From Chloroflexota bacterium (GTDB lineage Bacteria; Chloroflexota; Anaerolineae; Caldilineales; Caldilineaceae): 64,000 nucleotides of DNA. Position numbers and translations under genes: made by a program. The notes under the pieces are model-generated. The model searched no databases, was not told the DNA's origin, and saw only the letters and a program-made list of their open reading frames with translations. Shown here piece by piece: positions 1 through 10,228 of the stretch; within the stretch, counting starts at the first letter, position 1, and each line of letters begins with the position of its first letter. The DNA lies in contig BOKO01000002.1 in assembly GCA_016861025.1 (NCBI GenBank), positions 62,001-126,000 of the forward strand, written 5' to 3'.

Positions 1-210
1 GGCGTGCGTCTCGCGCTGGACGTTGGTGATGATTTCCGGTCCGGCGGGGCAGCCAGGGCTGGTCAAGGTCATGGTGATCTCGACGGTTTTCTCTGGCGTG
101 ATTTCAACATCATAAATCAATCCCAAATCGACGACGTTCATCATCAACTCTGGGTCTTTGACTTTGGCGCGAATCAACTCGCGCACCTCGGCACTGGTTG
201 GTAAAGCCAT
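1..210 (-). CDS. sufT: SufT-like DUF59/MIP18 family Fe-S assembly protein (partial)
   Basis: Only the N-terminal 70 residues are present; the C-terminus lies beyond the left edge. The start ATG is at 208-210, and AGGAGAAAGAC lies just upstream. The visible part reads as a DUF59/MIP18 domain, with the signatures NVVDLGLIYDVEI and TLTSPGCPAGP, the second carrying the conserved Cys. Proteins of this family (SufT, PaaD-like, Cia2 relatives) help mature or traffic Fe-S clusters. It is the last visible gene of the sufR-led SUF operon, 54 bp downstream of the Rieske ferredoxin, which supports that role. The symbol is assigned from family and context, not from demonstrated function. Confidence 0.85.
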   Translation of the reverse strand, partial: MALPTSAEVRELIRAKVKDPELMMNVVDLGLIYDVEITPEKTVEITMTLTSPGCPAGPEIITNVQRETHA

Positions 211-264
211 TGTCTTTCTCCTTGTCAGGCGTGTAGGTCAGCCGCAAGCCCATAAAAATGCTTA

Positions 265-582
265 TCAGCGCGGCTCTTCGATCCAGATCTCGCCATCCTT
301 GATCTGAACAGCATAGGTGTTCGTCGGCTCGAAAGCCGGAAAGCTGAGTGCGGCGCCGGTGCGAATGTCGAAACGCGCGCCGTGGCGTGGGCACTGAACC
401 TGATAGCCGTCGACAATCGTGCCTTCGACGAGCGGTCCGCCATCGTGAGTGCACACATCCTCGATCGCGTGAATCGCGCCGTCGAGGTTGAACAGCGCTA
501 CGCGGATGCGGTTGACCTCGACCAATTTGCTGCCACCAACCGGCACGTCGGCGAGAGCGGCGACTTTGATATAGTTGCTCAT
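265..582 (-). CDS. Rieske-type [2Fe-2S] ferredoxin
   Basis: A 105-residue single-domain Rieske protein. The cluster ligands are Cys44-x-His46 (CTHDGG) and Cys64-x2-His67 (CPRHGA), the standard spacing for a 2Fe-2S Rieske fold of the ferredoxin subunit or NirD type. There is no signal peptide or membrane segment, so it is a soluble cytoplasmic electron carrier. I chose the ATG at 580-582 (MSNYIKV), because the upstream in-frame residues do not resemble the family. It sits between sufU and the sufT-like gene and is probably an electron donor or a client of the SUF machinery. The redox partner is not visible from sequence. Confidence 0.9.
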   Translation of the reverse strand: MSNYIKVAALADVPVGGSKLVEVNRIRVALFNLDGAIHAIEDVCTHDGGPLVEGTIVDGYQVQCPRHGARFDIRTGAALSFPAFEPTNTYAVQIKDGEIWIEEPR

Positions 583-688
583 AGTCCTATCGGTAAACAA
601 ATTTTGAATTGATTGGTTGTCATCTTCATTGAGATGGGTGGCGTTGGGCGGCGCCAAATACATGATTCCCCCTCTATGTCACATAGCA

Positions 689-1072
689 TCACTCGGGCCA
701 TTCTTCCAAACCGTAGGCGCCGGCTTTGAGCACCTTGAGCGGCAGCAGCGCACATTTGAGCCGCACAGGCCCGATCTCAATCCCCAACATGTCGAGGATG
801 AATTCTTTGTCGAGCGTCTTGATCTCATCGAGCGACTTGCCGACGATCTCTTCCATCAACATACTGGCTGTAGCCTGGCTGATGGCGCAGCCGTGTCCGT
901 CGAACGCAGCGTCCACCACCACGCCATCCTTCACCTTCAATTCGACGGTGATCTCATCGCCGCAGAAAGGGTTGTGGTCGTGGTGTTGGATATCGGGGGC
1001 GTCGAGGCGCCCCTTGCGTCGCGGGTGTTTATAGTAATCTAGAATTGCTTCCCGGTACAGGTCGTCGCTCAC
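689..1072 (-). CDS. sufU: SufU/IscU-family Fe-S cluster scaffold
   Basis: A 127-residue scaffold or sulfur-relay protein acting with SufS. The cluster-binding residues are Cys37 with Asp39 (NPFCGDE), Cys62 (HGCAIS) and Cys107 (RLKCALL). The 45-residue spacing between the second and third Cys is close to IscU and shorter than in Bacillus SufU, which carries an insertion there; the gene order nevertheless points to SufU. The chosen start is GTG at 1070-1072, because AAAGGGA lies six bases upstream. An in-frame ATG seven codons earlier (1091-1093) has no visible ribosome site. The gene follows the toxin-like gene by 24 bp in the SUF operon. Confidence 0.92.
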   Translation of the reverse strand: MSDDLYREAILDYYKHPRRKGRLDAPDIQHHDHNPFCGDEITVELKVKDGVVVDAAFDGHGCAISQATASMLMEEIVGKSLDEIKTLDKEFILDMLGIEIGPVRLKCALLPLKVLKAGAYGLEEWPE

Positions 1073-1096
1073 GCCGATTCCCTTTCGTTGCATACA

Positions 1097-1429
1097 TCAG
1101 TCAGTTTGTCGATCAATTGCATCGAGAAACTCCGCGAAGAGAACAGCGCGCCCTTCAGTCGTTGGCGCGTGTGCAGAAGGATTGTCGAACGGATGAAGGT
1201 GCCATCCGCCGGTGTTGTCTGCGCCGAAACTTCGCTGCCCATTCCGAATTAGCACATAGCTGACAGTTCCTGTTTGCTGATTATAATATGCCTCGACAAA
1301 ACCACCGACGAACAAATCAATGTGAATCTTGATTCGTCGCTTTGTCAATAGCTCAATAACGGGACTATCACAGATCGGCGAGCGGTAAGCATCGGAAAAG
1401 ACCTGTCGTTGAAAATCGTCAACTGTCAC
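1097..1429 (-). CDS. TumE/DUF6516-like putative toxin
   Basis: A 110-residue protein with the pattern FVEAYYNQQTGTV, a basic RRIKIHIDLF strand and a C-terminal GWHLHPFDNPSAH motif. That pattern resembles small toxin-antitoxin proteins annotated as the TumE family (DUF6516). It begins with GTG at 1427-1429, whose G is the last base of the TAG stop of the upstream partner (TAGTG). The pair is therefore almost certainly translationally coupled, as is usual for toxin-antitoxin modules. It interrupts the SUF operon between sufS and sufU. The family call comes from pattern memory only, and toxicity is inferred. It could instead be an uncharacterised accessory protein. Confidence 0.55.
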   Translation of the reverse strand: MTVDDFQRQVFSDAYRSPICDSPVIELLTKRRIKIHIDLFVGGFVEAYYNQQTGTVSYVLIRNGQRSFGADNTGGWHLHPFDNPSAHAPTTEGRAVLFAEFLDAIDRQTD

Positions 1430-1734
1430 TACAGCGACTCCGCCATCGTGCGCAAGTCATATTCGTCGGTAAGAAGCCCCTCCCACTCCCAGTAGTCCTT
1501 TTCAACTTCATAGGAATGTCGATCTGAGATTTTTCCTGAACCCCATGCGGCGCGAAAAGTGGCAAAATCCATCCCGTACTTCTCTTCAAAGGCCTTCTTC
1601 TGCGCTTCGATCGTGTGCAGCCGCAGTTGTAGCCAGTCCTTGACGGCCAGCGTTATAGCGACTTCAAGTCTTGGCTCGTGCGTGAGCGTGGTTAGAATTG
1701 TTGCAACAGGCTTCGAAATGACATCGCTAACCAT
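1429..1734 (-). CDS. Putative antitoxin partner of the TumE-like protein
   Basis: A 101-residue helical, charged protein. The central part (EAQKKAFEEKYGMDFATF) and the C-terminal acidic, aromatic stretch (YEVEKDYWEWEGL) resemble partners that precede DUF6516-type genes in many genomes. The ATG at 1732-1734 lies 10 bp beyond the sufS stop, and the TAG stop overlaps the start of the next gene by one base. No DNA-binding domain is recognisable. An antitoxin role is inferred from size, gene order and coupling, not from a characterised homologue. Confidence 0.5.
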   Translation of the reverse strand: MVSDVISKPVATILTTLTHEPRLEVAITLAVKDWLQLRLHTIEAQKKAFEEKYGMDFATFRAAWGSGKISDRHSYEVEKDYWEWEGLLTDEYDLRTMAESL

Positions 1735-1744
1735 GCGGTGTTCC

Positions 1745-2981
<1,237 letters not shown>

Positions 2982-2995
<14 letters not shown>

Positions 2996-3083
2996 AGTCG
3001 TCTTCGCCCAGGATTTCTTCCACTGTAAATGGGCAGGTTTCCCCAAACATCTCTTGTTCGATGCCGTTCGATGTCGGTTTCAT
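2982..3083 (-). CDS. Small acidic open frame overlapping the sufS start
   Basis: An intact 33-residue frame (ATG at 3081-3083, TGA at 2982-2984) ending in the acidic run EEILGEDDYDIL and containing one Cys (GETCPFTVEE). Its stop codon lies inside sufS, giving a 14-bp overlap that could couple the two. Upstream in the same frame, residues continue open without a start. It may be the tail of a degraded gene rather than an independent peptide. I do not recognise it, and no strong ribosome site precedes the ATG. Confidence 0.25.
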
Positions 3084-3085
3084 CT

Positions 3086-3264
3086 TCAGCCAGACAGTCG
3101 GCTTATCAACTCGCGCTTCTCGCGTTTTCCCATGCTTGCCAACTCTTCTGCCACGTGAAGCACGCCGATTTCGCTGAAGCGCCCCTTGCTCAGCAGCGGG
3201 CAGTTTGGGGCGCGCAGACGTAGCAATCTTGTTGGTAGTCGACCGTGCGGTGCGTAAGCATCAT
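3086..3264 (-). pseudogene. Possible frameshifted small protein gene
   Basis: Two open segments in different frames look like one small protein broken once. The first runs from ATG 3262-3264 (MMLTHRTVDYQQDCYVCAP) to a TGA at 3190-3192. The second, in another frame, reads APNCPLLSKGRFSEIGV, then HVAEELASMGKREKREL, to a TGA at 3086-3088. Removing two bases in the CCCC run near 3205 would join them into a protein of about 58 residues with a C-x2-C-x3-C motif. The start follows the rhodanese relic stop by one base. The composite is my reconstruction; alternatively these are chance frames in a decaying interval. Confidence 0.3.
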
Positions 3265-3265
3265 T

Positions 3266-3409
3266 TTATTTCTCAATCGGTAATCTTACGTTGTTTCCCC
3301 ATTCCGTCCAAGAACCGTCGTAGTTGCGCACAGGTTCGTGGCCGGTCAACCGCTTCAGCACAAACTGTGTGCGGCTGCTGTGTTCGCCGATGGGATAAAA
3401 GAGGGAGAT
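3266..3409 (-). pseudogene. Decayed C-terminal fragment of a rhodanese sulfurtransferase
   Basis: An open segment encodes YPIGEHSSRTQFVLKRLTG followed by VRNYDGSWTEWGN and PIEK. This matches the C-terminal active-site loop and tail of thiosulfate/3-mercaptopyruvate sulfurtransferases, which read roughly CRIGERSSHTWF...VRNYDGSWTEWGN...PIE. The residue that should be the catalytic Cys is replaced (FYPIGE), and nothing recognisable of the N-terminal domain precedes it before the sufD stop at 3489. It is therefore a relic. It lies between sufD and sufS, suggesting that a sulfur-transfer enzyme once belonged to this operon. Confidence 0.75.
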
Positions 3410-3488
3410 TGGAGCCAGCTGGGGAAAGGCCCGGCTACTCTCACAATCTCCCGATTTCCGTTTTCTCAAACGCAGCAAGCGAATCTGA

Positions 3489-4829
<1,341 letters not shown>

Positions 4830-4847
4830 GTTTGTTTCTCCCGTCAG

Positions 4848-4940
4848 TCAAATTGTGAATCGCAAGTCGTAAATTGTGAACGCGCCGCACTGCCCGCTGC
4901 TTCACAATGCACAATTCAAAGATCACAATTCACAATTCAG
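4848..4940. repeat. Imperfect palindrome of AATTGTGAA words in the sufB-sufD gap
   Basis: The left arm carries AATTGTGAATCG and AAATTGTGAA. The right arm carries TTCACAATGCACAATTC and CACAATTCACAATTC, so the whole folds into a long, imperfect stem around a GC-rich centre (4880-4900). The same word (AATTGTGAATCG) recurs inside a membrane-protein gene near 44395. There is no T-tract. It probably acts as an RNA stem between sufB and sufD, or is a dispersed palindromic element. Confidence 0.7.
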
Positions 4941-4945
4941 ATGTT

Positions 4946-6361
4946 TTAGCCGATCGTGCCTTCCATCTGAAGCTGAATCAGACGATTCATCTCCACCGCA
5001 TACTCCATCGGCAACTCTTTGACGAGCGGCTCGATAAAACCGCCGACGATCATCGCCGCCGCCTCGTCCTCGCCGATGCCGCGGCTCATCAGGTAGAAGA
5101 GCTGCTCCTCGCCGATCTTGCTGACCGACGCCTCATGGCCCACGCTCACCTGCTCCTCCTCGATTTCGATGTAGGGATAGGTGTCGGAGCGGCTGGCTTC
5201 ATCGAGCAGGAGCGCGTCGCAGACGACATTGCTCTTGCTGTGATGCGCGCCCTTGCCGACCTTGAGCAAACCGCGATAGCTGGCGCGACCGCCATCCTTG
5301 CTGATCGATTTGGAGACGATCTTGGAGCTGGTGTAGGGCGCGCCATGCACGACCTTGCCGCCAGCATCCTGATGTTGACCATGGCCAGCAAAGGCGATCG
5401 ACAAAATTTCGCCGTGCGCCTTCGGCCCCATCATGTAGACAGCCGGGTACTTCATCGTGACTTTGGAGCCGAGATTGCCGTCGATCCACTCCATGGTGGC
5501 GCCCTCGTAGGCGACGGCGCGCTTGGTGACCAGGTTATAAACGTCGGTGCTCCAGTTCTGGATCGTGGTGTAGCGGCAGCGCGCACCTTTCTTGACGATG
5601 ATCTCGACGACGGCGCTGTGCAGGCTGTTGCTCGAATAGATCGGCGCAGTGCAGCCTTCGACGTAGTGAACGCTGGCGCCTTCTTCGACGATGATCAGCG
5701 TGCGCTCGAATTGCCCCATGTTCTCGGCGTTGATGCGAAAGTACGCCTGCAGTGGGATGTCGACATGCACGCCCTTTGGCACGTAGACAAAGCTGCCTCC
5801 GCTCCACACTGCGCTGTTGAGCGCAGCAAACTTGTTGTCCGCCGCCGGGATGATCGTGGCGAAGTATTCGCGCACCAGGTCCTCGTGCTCGCGCAGGCCG
5901 CTGTCCATGTCGAGGAAGATAACGCCCTGCTTTTCCCATTCCTCGCGCAGGCTATGGTAGATCACTTCAGAGTCGTACTGCGCGCCGACGCCTGCCAGGA
6001 ACTTGCGTTCAGCTTCCGGGATGCCCAGACGGTCGAAGGTGCGTTTGATGTTCTCCGGCACTTCGTCCCAATTCTTGCCCTGTTTTTCCGTCGGGCGTAG
6101 ATAGTAGGTGATTTCATCAAAGTTGATGCCGCTCAGATCCGCGCCCCATGTCGGCATCGGCTTGGAGAGGAAGATGTCCAGCGCCTTGTGCCGAAATTCG
6201 CGCATCCACTGCGGCTCATTTTTCTGGTCGGAAATCTGATCGATGACGGCATGATTCAGGCCGCGCTCGGTCTTGAAGACGGGCGCAACATCATCGTGAA
6301 AACCGTATTCATACTCTTCTTTGACGCCCTGGAGCGCCTGGCGATCAGCATGTGTTGCCAT
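4946..6361 (-). CDS. sufB: SufB, Fe-S assembly scaffold subunit
   Basis: A 471-residue SufB, the cluster-building subunit of the SufBC2D complex. Family features are the N-terminal GLNHAVIDQISDQKNEP segment, GSFVYVPKGVHVDIPLQ, the Cys-containing VEGCTAPIYSSNSLHSAVVE, NWSTDVYNLVTKRA and the C-terminal VGHEASVSKIGEEQLFYLMS. These include the Cys and Glu region implicated in sulfur transfer in SufB. The length is normal. AAAGGAGA lies seven bases before the ATG at 6359-6361. It lies 28 bp after sufC, consistent with co-transcription. Confidence 0.96.
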   Translation of the reverse strand: MATHADRQALQGVKEEYEYGFHDDVAPVFKTERGLNHAVIDQISDQKNEPQWMREFRHKALDIFLSKPMPTWGADLSGINFDEITYYLRPTEKQGKNWDEVPENIKRTFDRLGIPEAERKFLAGVGAQYDSEVIYHSLREEWEKQGVIFLDMDSGLREHEDLVREYFATIIPAADNKFAALNSAVWSGGSFVYVPKGVHVDIPLQAYFRINAENMGQFERTLIIVEEGASVHYVEGCTAPIYSSNSLHSAVVEIIVKKGARCRYTTIQNWSTDVYNLVTKRAVAYEGATMEWIDGNLGSKVTMKYPAVYMMGPKAHGEILSIAFAGHGQHQDAGGKVVHGAPYTSSKIVSKSISKDGGRASYRGLLKVGKGAHHSKSNVVCDALLLDEASRSDTYPYIEIEEEQVSVGHEASVSKIGEEQLFYLMSRGIGEDEAAAMIVGGFIEPLVKELPMEYAVEMNRLIQLQMEGTIG

Positions 6362-6389
6362 AATAGTCTCCTTTCAGCGTTGTGTTCTC

Positions 6390-7202
<813 letters not shown>

Positions 7203-7361
7203 TGCTGTAACTCCTCTGTTGCAATAACCTTTGTGCACCGCCTGTGAAAGATCAGGCTCGAAACAATCTCACATCATTTTGTATATATGTAGCGTAAGGG
7301 TGAATTTGATCGGCAACTGCGTTGAATCATCCAATTGTTATTTCACCCTGAACAAAACCTT

Positions 7362-8042
7362 TTACACCGCGCTCCCATTGCCGGATACAGCTGGCGCACG
7401 CTGTACAAGAAATGTACAGCCGGCGTGTCCTTCCAACATACACTGGCTGAGACTCACGTCGGAGCCGAGCACTTTTTCCATCATGCTGCGATCCATTTCG
7501 CAGATTTCGCGATGCTCTTGCGCCAGCTCATGAAAAGGGCAGTTGTAGGTGCGCAATGCAATCATGTCCCCATCGCTGACAAGCGCATCGCTCAAGATGC
7601 CGTTGCCGTTGAGTGCACGCGCCAGCTCATCAACGCGGTCATGAAGCAGCGTTGAACGCACCGATGAGGCATATTTTCGCGCCAGTCGTGTGCCAACGCG
7701 GTCAAGCAACTCCGTGGTGCGCTCTTTACCTTCGAGATGAAACAATTCCTCCAACAGCGTCAACGCCAGGTCGTCGCAATGGCAGGCAAACAATTCCTGC
7801 ACGCGCGGCGTGGTGAAGTAGGCGTGGTGTGGGCGACCGACGCCAGCGTGAACGACGCGGCGTTCGATGTAGCCCTCCGCCTGCAATGTGTTCAGATGCT
7901 GGCGCACCGCCGTCGTGGTGACGTGCAGCAAGTCTTCCAACTCTTTGATCGTCGCCGAGCCATTGCGCTGCAGATATTCGATTATTTGCCACAGCGGCGA
8001 TTCACGTTTGCCGACAATGTTGAGCGCCATCGGTGTTGTCAT
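7362..8042 (-). CDS. sufR: SufR-type Fe-S-sensing transcriptional repressor
   Basis: A 226-residue regulator with an N-terminal winged helix (SATIKELEDLLHVTTTAVRQ, then the wing GVGRPHHAYF). The C-terminal half carries four Cys: NCPF, C-x12 later REIC, then C-x19 SQC and C-x7 GCTF. These are candidate 4Fe-4S or 2Fe-2S ligands, as in known SufR proteins. By family knowledge, holo-SufR represses the suf operon and apo-SufR releases it. I chose ATG 8040-8042, because the promoter and palindromic operator lie just upstream (8089-8117), inside any longer reading. It is the first gene of the operon, as in mycobacteria. Confidence 0.88.
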   Translation of the reverse strand: MTTPMALNIVGKRESPLWQIIEYLQRNGSATIKELEDLLHVTTTAVRQHLNTLQAEGYIERRVVHAGVGRPHHAYFTTPRVQELFACHCDDLALTLLEELFHLEGKERTTELLDRVGTRLARKYASSVRSTLLHDRVDELARALNGNGILSDALVSDGDMIALRTYNCPFHELAQEHREICEMDRSMMEKVLGSDVSLSQCMLEGHAGCTFLVQRAPAVSGNGSAV

Positions 8043-8088
8043 CCCATGTTCACGGTCGATCACATTGATCGAGAGTGCCAGTGGATGA

Positions 8089-8141
<53 letters not shown>

Positions 8142-8157
8142 TTGGATTTTGAGCGTC

Positions 8158-8190
8158 GCTGCCCAGGAAGCGGGCCATTTCCTGGGCAGC
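8158..8190. terminator. Perfect 12-bp stem-loop after the MFS gene
   Basis: Arms GCTGCCCAGGAA (8158-8169) and TTCCTGGGCAGC (8179-8190) pair perfectly with a 9-base loop, 18 bp downstream of the MFS transporter stop. No T-run follows on either strand, so it is not a classical intrinsic terminator. It may be a 3'-end-stabilising stem or a weak terminator insulating sufR. Its core resembles the hairpins at 31408 and 48589. Confidence 0.5.
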
Positions 8191-8207
8191 GTCTGGTTGA
8201 AGTCACT

Positions 8208-9413
8208 TCAATCGCCGGCGGCCGTGGGTGTGGGCGTGGGCGTGGAAATGGTGGGTGAATGTCGTTTGCGATCCGATGGGAAGGCGAAGGCGACCAGTCC
8301 GGCGAAGAAGGGCAGAACCGCCACGACCGACAGCACCAGCAACAACCCGACCTGTTCGGCGGCGATCGATTGCAGCCATGCCATAAATGAACCGCTGGCA
8401 AAGATAAAGCCTAGCACCAGTCCACCGGCCAGCCCGCGTCGATTCGGCGCCAATTCCTGGCTCATCACCATCAGCAGGCTATGCGGCATACTCAACAATA
8501 CGCCGGCCACAATTGCGACGACAATATAGCCGACGCCCGTCACATACAACATTGCATAGGCGAATGGCACGCTGAGGATCGACGCCACAATCATAATGGT
8601 GCGTCGGTTGAAGCGGTCACCCAGATAGCCGCCGATCAGCGTGCCCATTGCGCCGGCAAAGTTGAACAGCCCCAACATCAGCCCGAACTGGGCGGCGCTG
8701 AAGCCAACCGACTCGTAGAACTTGGGGAGCAGCGTGGCGTAACCTTGCGCCGTGCCCGACCGCAACAAGATGAATACGACAAACGCAGCAATTAAGATTG
8801 CCGCAGCAGTGTGCGCACGGCTGGCATTGGCGCTCTGCTCGTCCGTTTTGACAACCTTGGGTGTGGCAGGCAGCGCATCGTTCATGTGCACGAACATCAA
8901 CACAATGGCCGGCAGAGCGACCAGCGCCATCAGTGGCATCCCAATCAGCCCCATCCCGCCGATCACGAAACCGGCAAGGATCGGCCCCAGCGCCAATCCG
9001 GTCTGCCCACCCAGAAAGAAATAGGATGTCGCCGTTGCCGCCTTCGTCCCACCGGAAGCAGCGGCGTTGACCATGCCCGCAGCATGAAACGCCCCGCTGC
9101 CCAGCCCCCCGATCATCAGCAGCGTAATAAAGAGGGGATAGGTGGGCATGAACGCCGCCGCCGCATAGAAGACAGCTGTCCACGCCACACCTACAGCGCC
9201 TATCCAGCGCCCGTTGAGCCTGTCCGTCAACCCGCCAAAAAGCGGCTGACTCATGGCGGCGAACATCTGATACATCATTGCGCCGAAGCCGATCTGGGCG
9301 ATGCTCAGGTTGAATTGTGCGGCCGCCAACGTCAGAATAATTGCCACCGAAGAGTTGAGAATGTCGATCGAGAAGTGGCCGTAAGAAGCAGCAGTAAGAC
9401 GTTTCTTATTCAT
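8208..9413 (-). CDS. MFS transporter, fosmidomycin-resistance (Fsr)-like
   Basis: A 401-residue inner-membrane protein with about 12 hydrophobic segments and a central hydrophilic loop (residues about 180-205). The first helix context (YGHFSIDILNSSVAIIL, then NLSIAQIGFGAM) and the loop GGLTDRLNGRW resemble the Fsr branch of the major facilitator superfamily, which exports small molecules by proton antiport. The substrate cannot be read from sequence. The C-terminal tail ends in a short Thr-Pro repeat (TPTPTPTAAG), unusual for the family but typical of linkers in this genome. ATG 9411-9413 was chosen over an upstream frame with no plausible leader. It stands alone between thpR and sufR. Confidence 0.8.
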   Translation of the reverse strand: MNKKRLTAASYGHFSIDILNSSVAIILTLAAAQFNLSIAQIGFGAMMYQMFAAMSQPLFGGLTDRLNGRWIGAVGVAWTAVFYAAAAFMPTYPLFITLLMIGGLGSGAFHAAGMVNAAASGGTKAATATSYFFLGGQTGLALGPILAGFVIGGMGLIGMPLMALVALPAIVLMFVHMNDALPATPKVVKTDEQSANASRAHTAAAILIAAFVVFILLRSGTAQGYATLLPKFYESVGFSAAQFGLMLGLFNFAGAMGTLIGGYLGDRFNRRTIMIVASILSVPFAYAMLYVTGVGYIVVAIVAGVLLSMPHSLLMVMSQELAPNRRGLAGGLVLGFIFASGSFMAWLQSIAAEQVGLLLVLSVVAVLPFFAGLVAFAFPSDRKRHSPTISTPTPTPTAAGD

Positions 9414-9607
9414 GAGTTCAGTCCCCAAACAAAAACAAACATATCCGTATAGGATAGCACAATCCACTCAAAACAAAAGAGATGAGGGCGTGGAACACAA
9501 TTAAATCGAAAGCGATCGCCGATCTTTCGGATAGCATCTTGCAGGACGAGGCTGTTGCGGGTCAGGCGTCTCGTCAAGCGCAAAATTTCGTTTCGAGATG
9601 TGGGGAG

Positions 9608-10213
9608 CTATTGATCTGCCAGCCGAAATACGCCCAATCGAGTGTAGATAGGGCCGGACGGGGTGAGTTCGCTTTGGAAGAGGACCAGCTCGTTGATCTT
9701 TGCAAAGTCGTCGGTGGGGGCAGGAGTGTGTAGCGCTGCATTTTGCATGACGATGGCGCCGACGGCGCGCAGCTGGTTTGTGGTTGCGCTGCGTTGCGTT
9801 CGCCCGATTGTCAGGTGTGGTTTGAATTGCTTTGGTTCGGGCGCAACGCCGACGCTACGCACTATTTTCTCTACGTCCATCTGCAACTGCGTCAGCGTGC
9901 GCAGGTTGCCTTGCAGGCCGCACCAGATAACACTTGGACGCGCTGCATTTGGGAAACAACCCAAACCTTCGCTGTATAGCGAGAGCGCAGGATGTTGCGC
10001 AGCAAGGGACGACAACATTGTAAGCAACGCGTCACACTGCGACTGGTCGATCTCGCCCAGAAAGCGCAAGGTGAGGTGTAGATTGGCAGCGGGCGTCCAG
10101 CGCACGCAACGGTCGAGTTGTTGACTGCGCAGATGGTGGGTAAGGTGGCGTTGAATCGCTGCGACCCGACGCAGTGCGGGTGGCGGCATCTCGATAGCGA
10201 TGAACGCGCGCAT
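9608..10213 (-). CDS. thpR: RNA 2',3'-cyclic phosphodiesterase ThpR
   Basis: A 201-residue 2H-phosphoesterase (LigT/ThpR). Both catalytic H-x-T-x motifs are intact: HLTLRF at residues 46-51 and HLTIGR at 133-138. Family members open 2',3'-cyclic phosphates on RNA ends, and some ligate tRNA halves in vitro. The length is normal for the bacterial family. It lies 15 bp downstream of the repeat-rich surface protein gene on the same strand, so the two could be co-transcribed; a functional link is not apparent. Confidence 0.9.
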   Translation of the reverse strand: MRAFIAIEMPPPALRRVAAIQRHLTHHLRSQQLDRCVRWTPAANLHLTLRFLGEIDQSQCDALLTMLSSLAAQHPALSLYSEGLGCFPNAARPSVIWCGLQGNLRTLTQLQMDVEKIVRSVGVAPEPKQFKPHLTIGRTQRSATTNQLRAVGAIVMQNAALHTPAPTDDFAKINELVLFQSELTPSGPIYTRLGVFRLADQ

Positions 10214-10228
10214 GATGGTCTGTGTGCA

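Noticed and set aside
7203..7361. A second SufR operator directly upstream of sufC
   Set aside because: No TGACAAA/TTTGTCA half-site pair is found in the gap; the ATATATAC region is only a weak AT-rich stretch.
9490..9607. A weak hairpin (CGAAAG/CTTTCG) downstream of thpR as terminator
   Set aside because: A six-base stem with mismatched interior, about 70 bp beyond the stop; not convincing.
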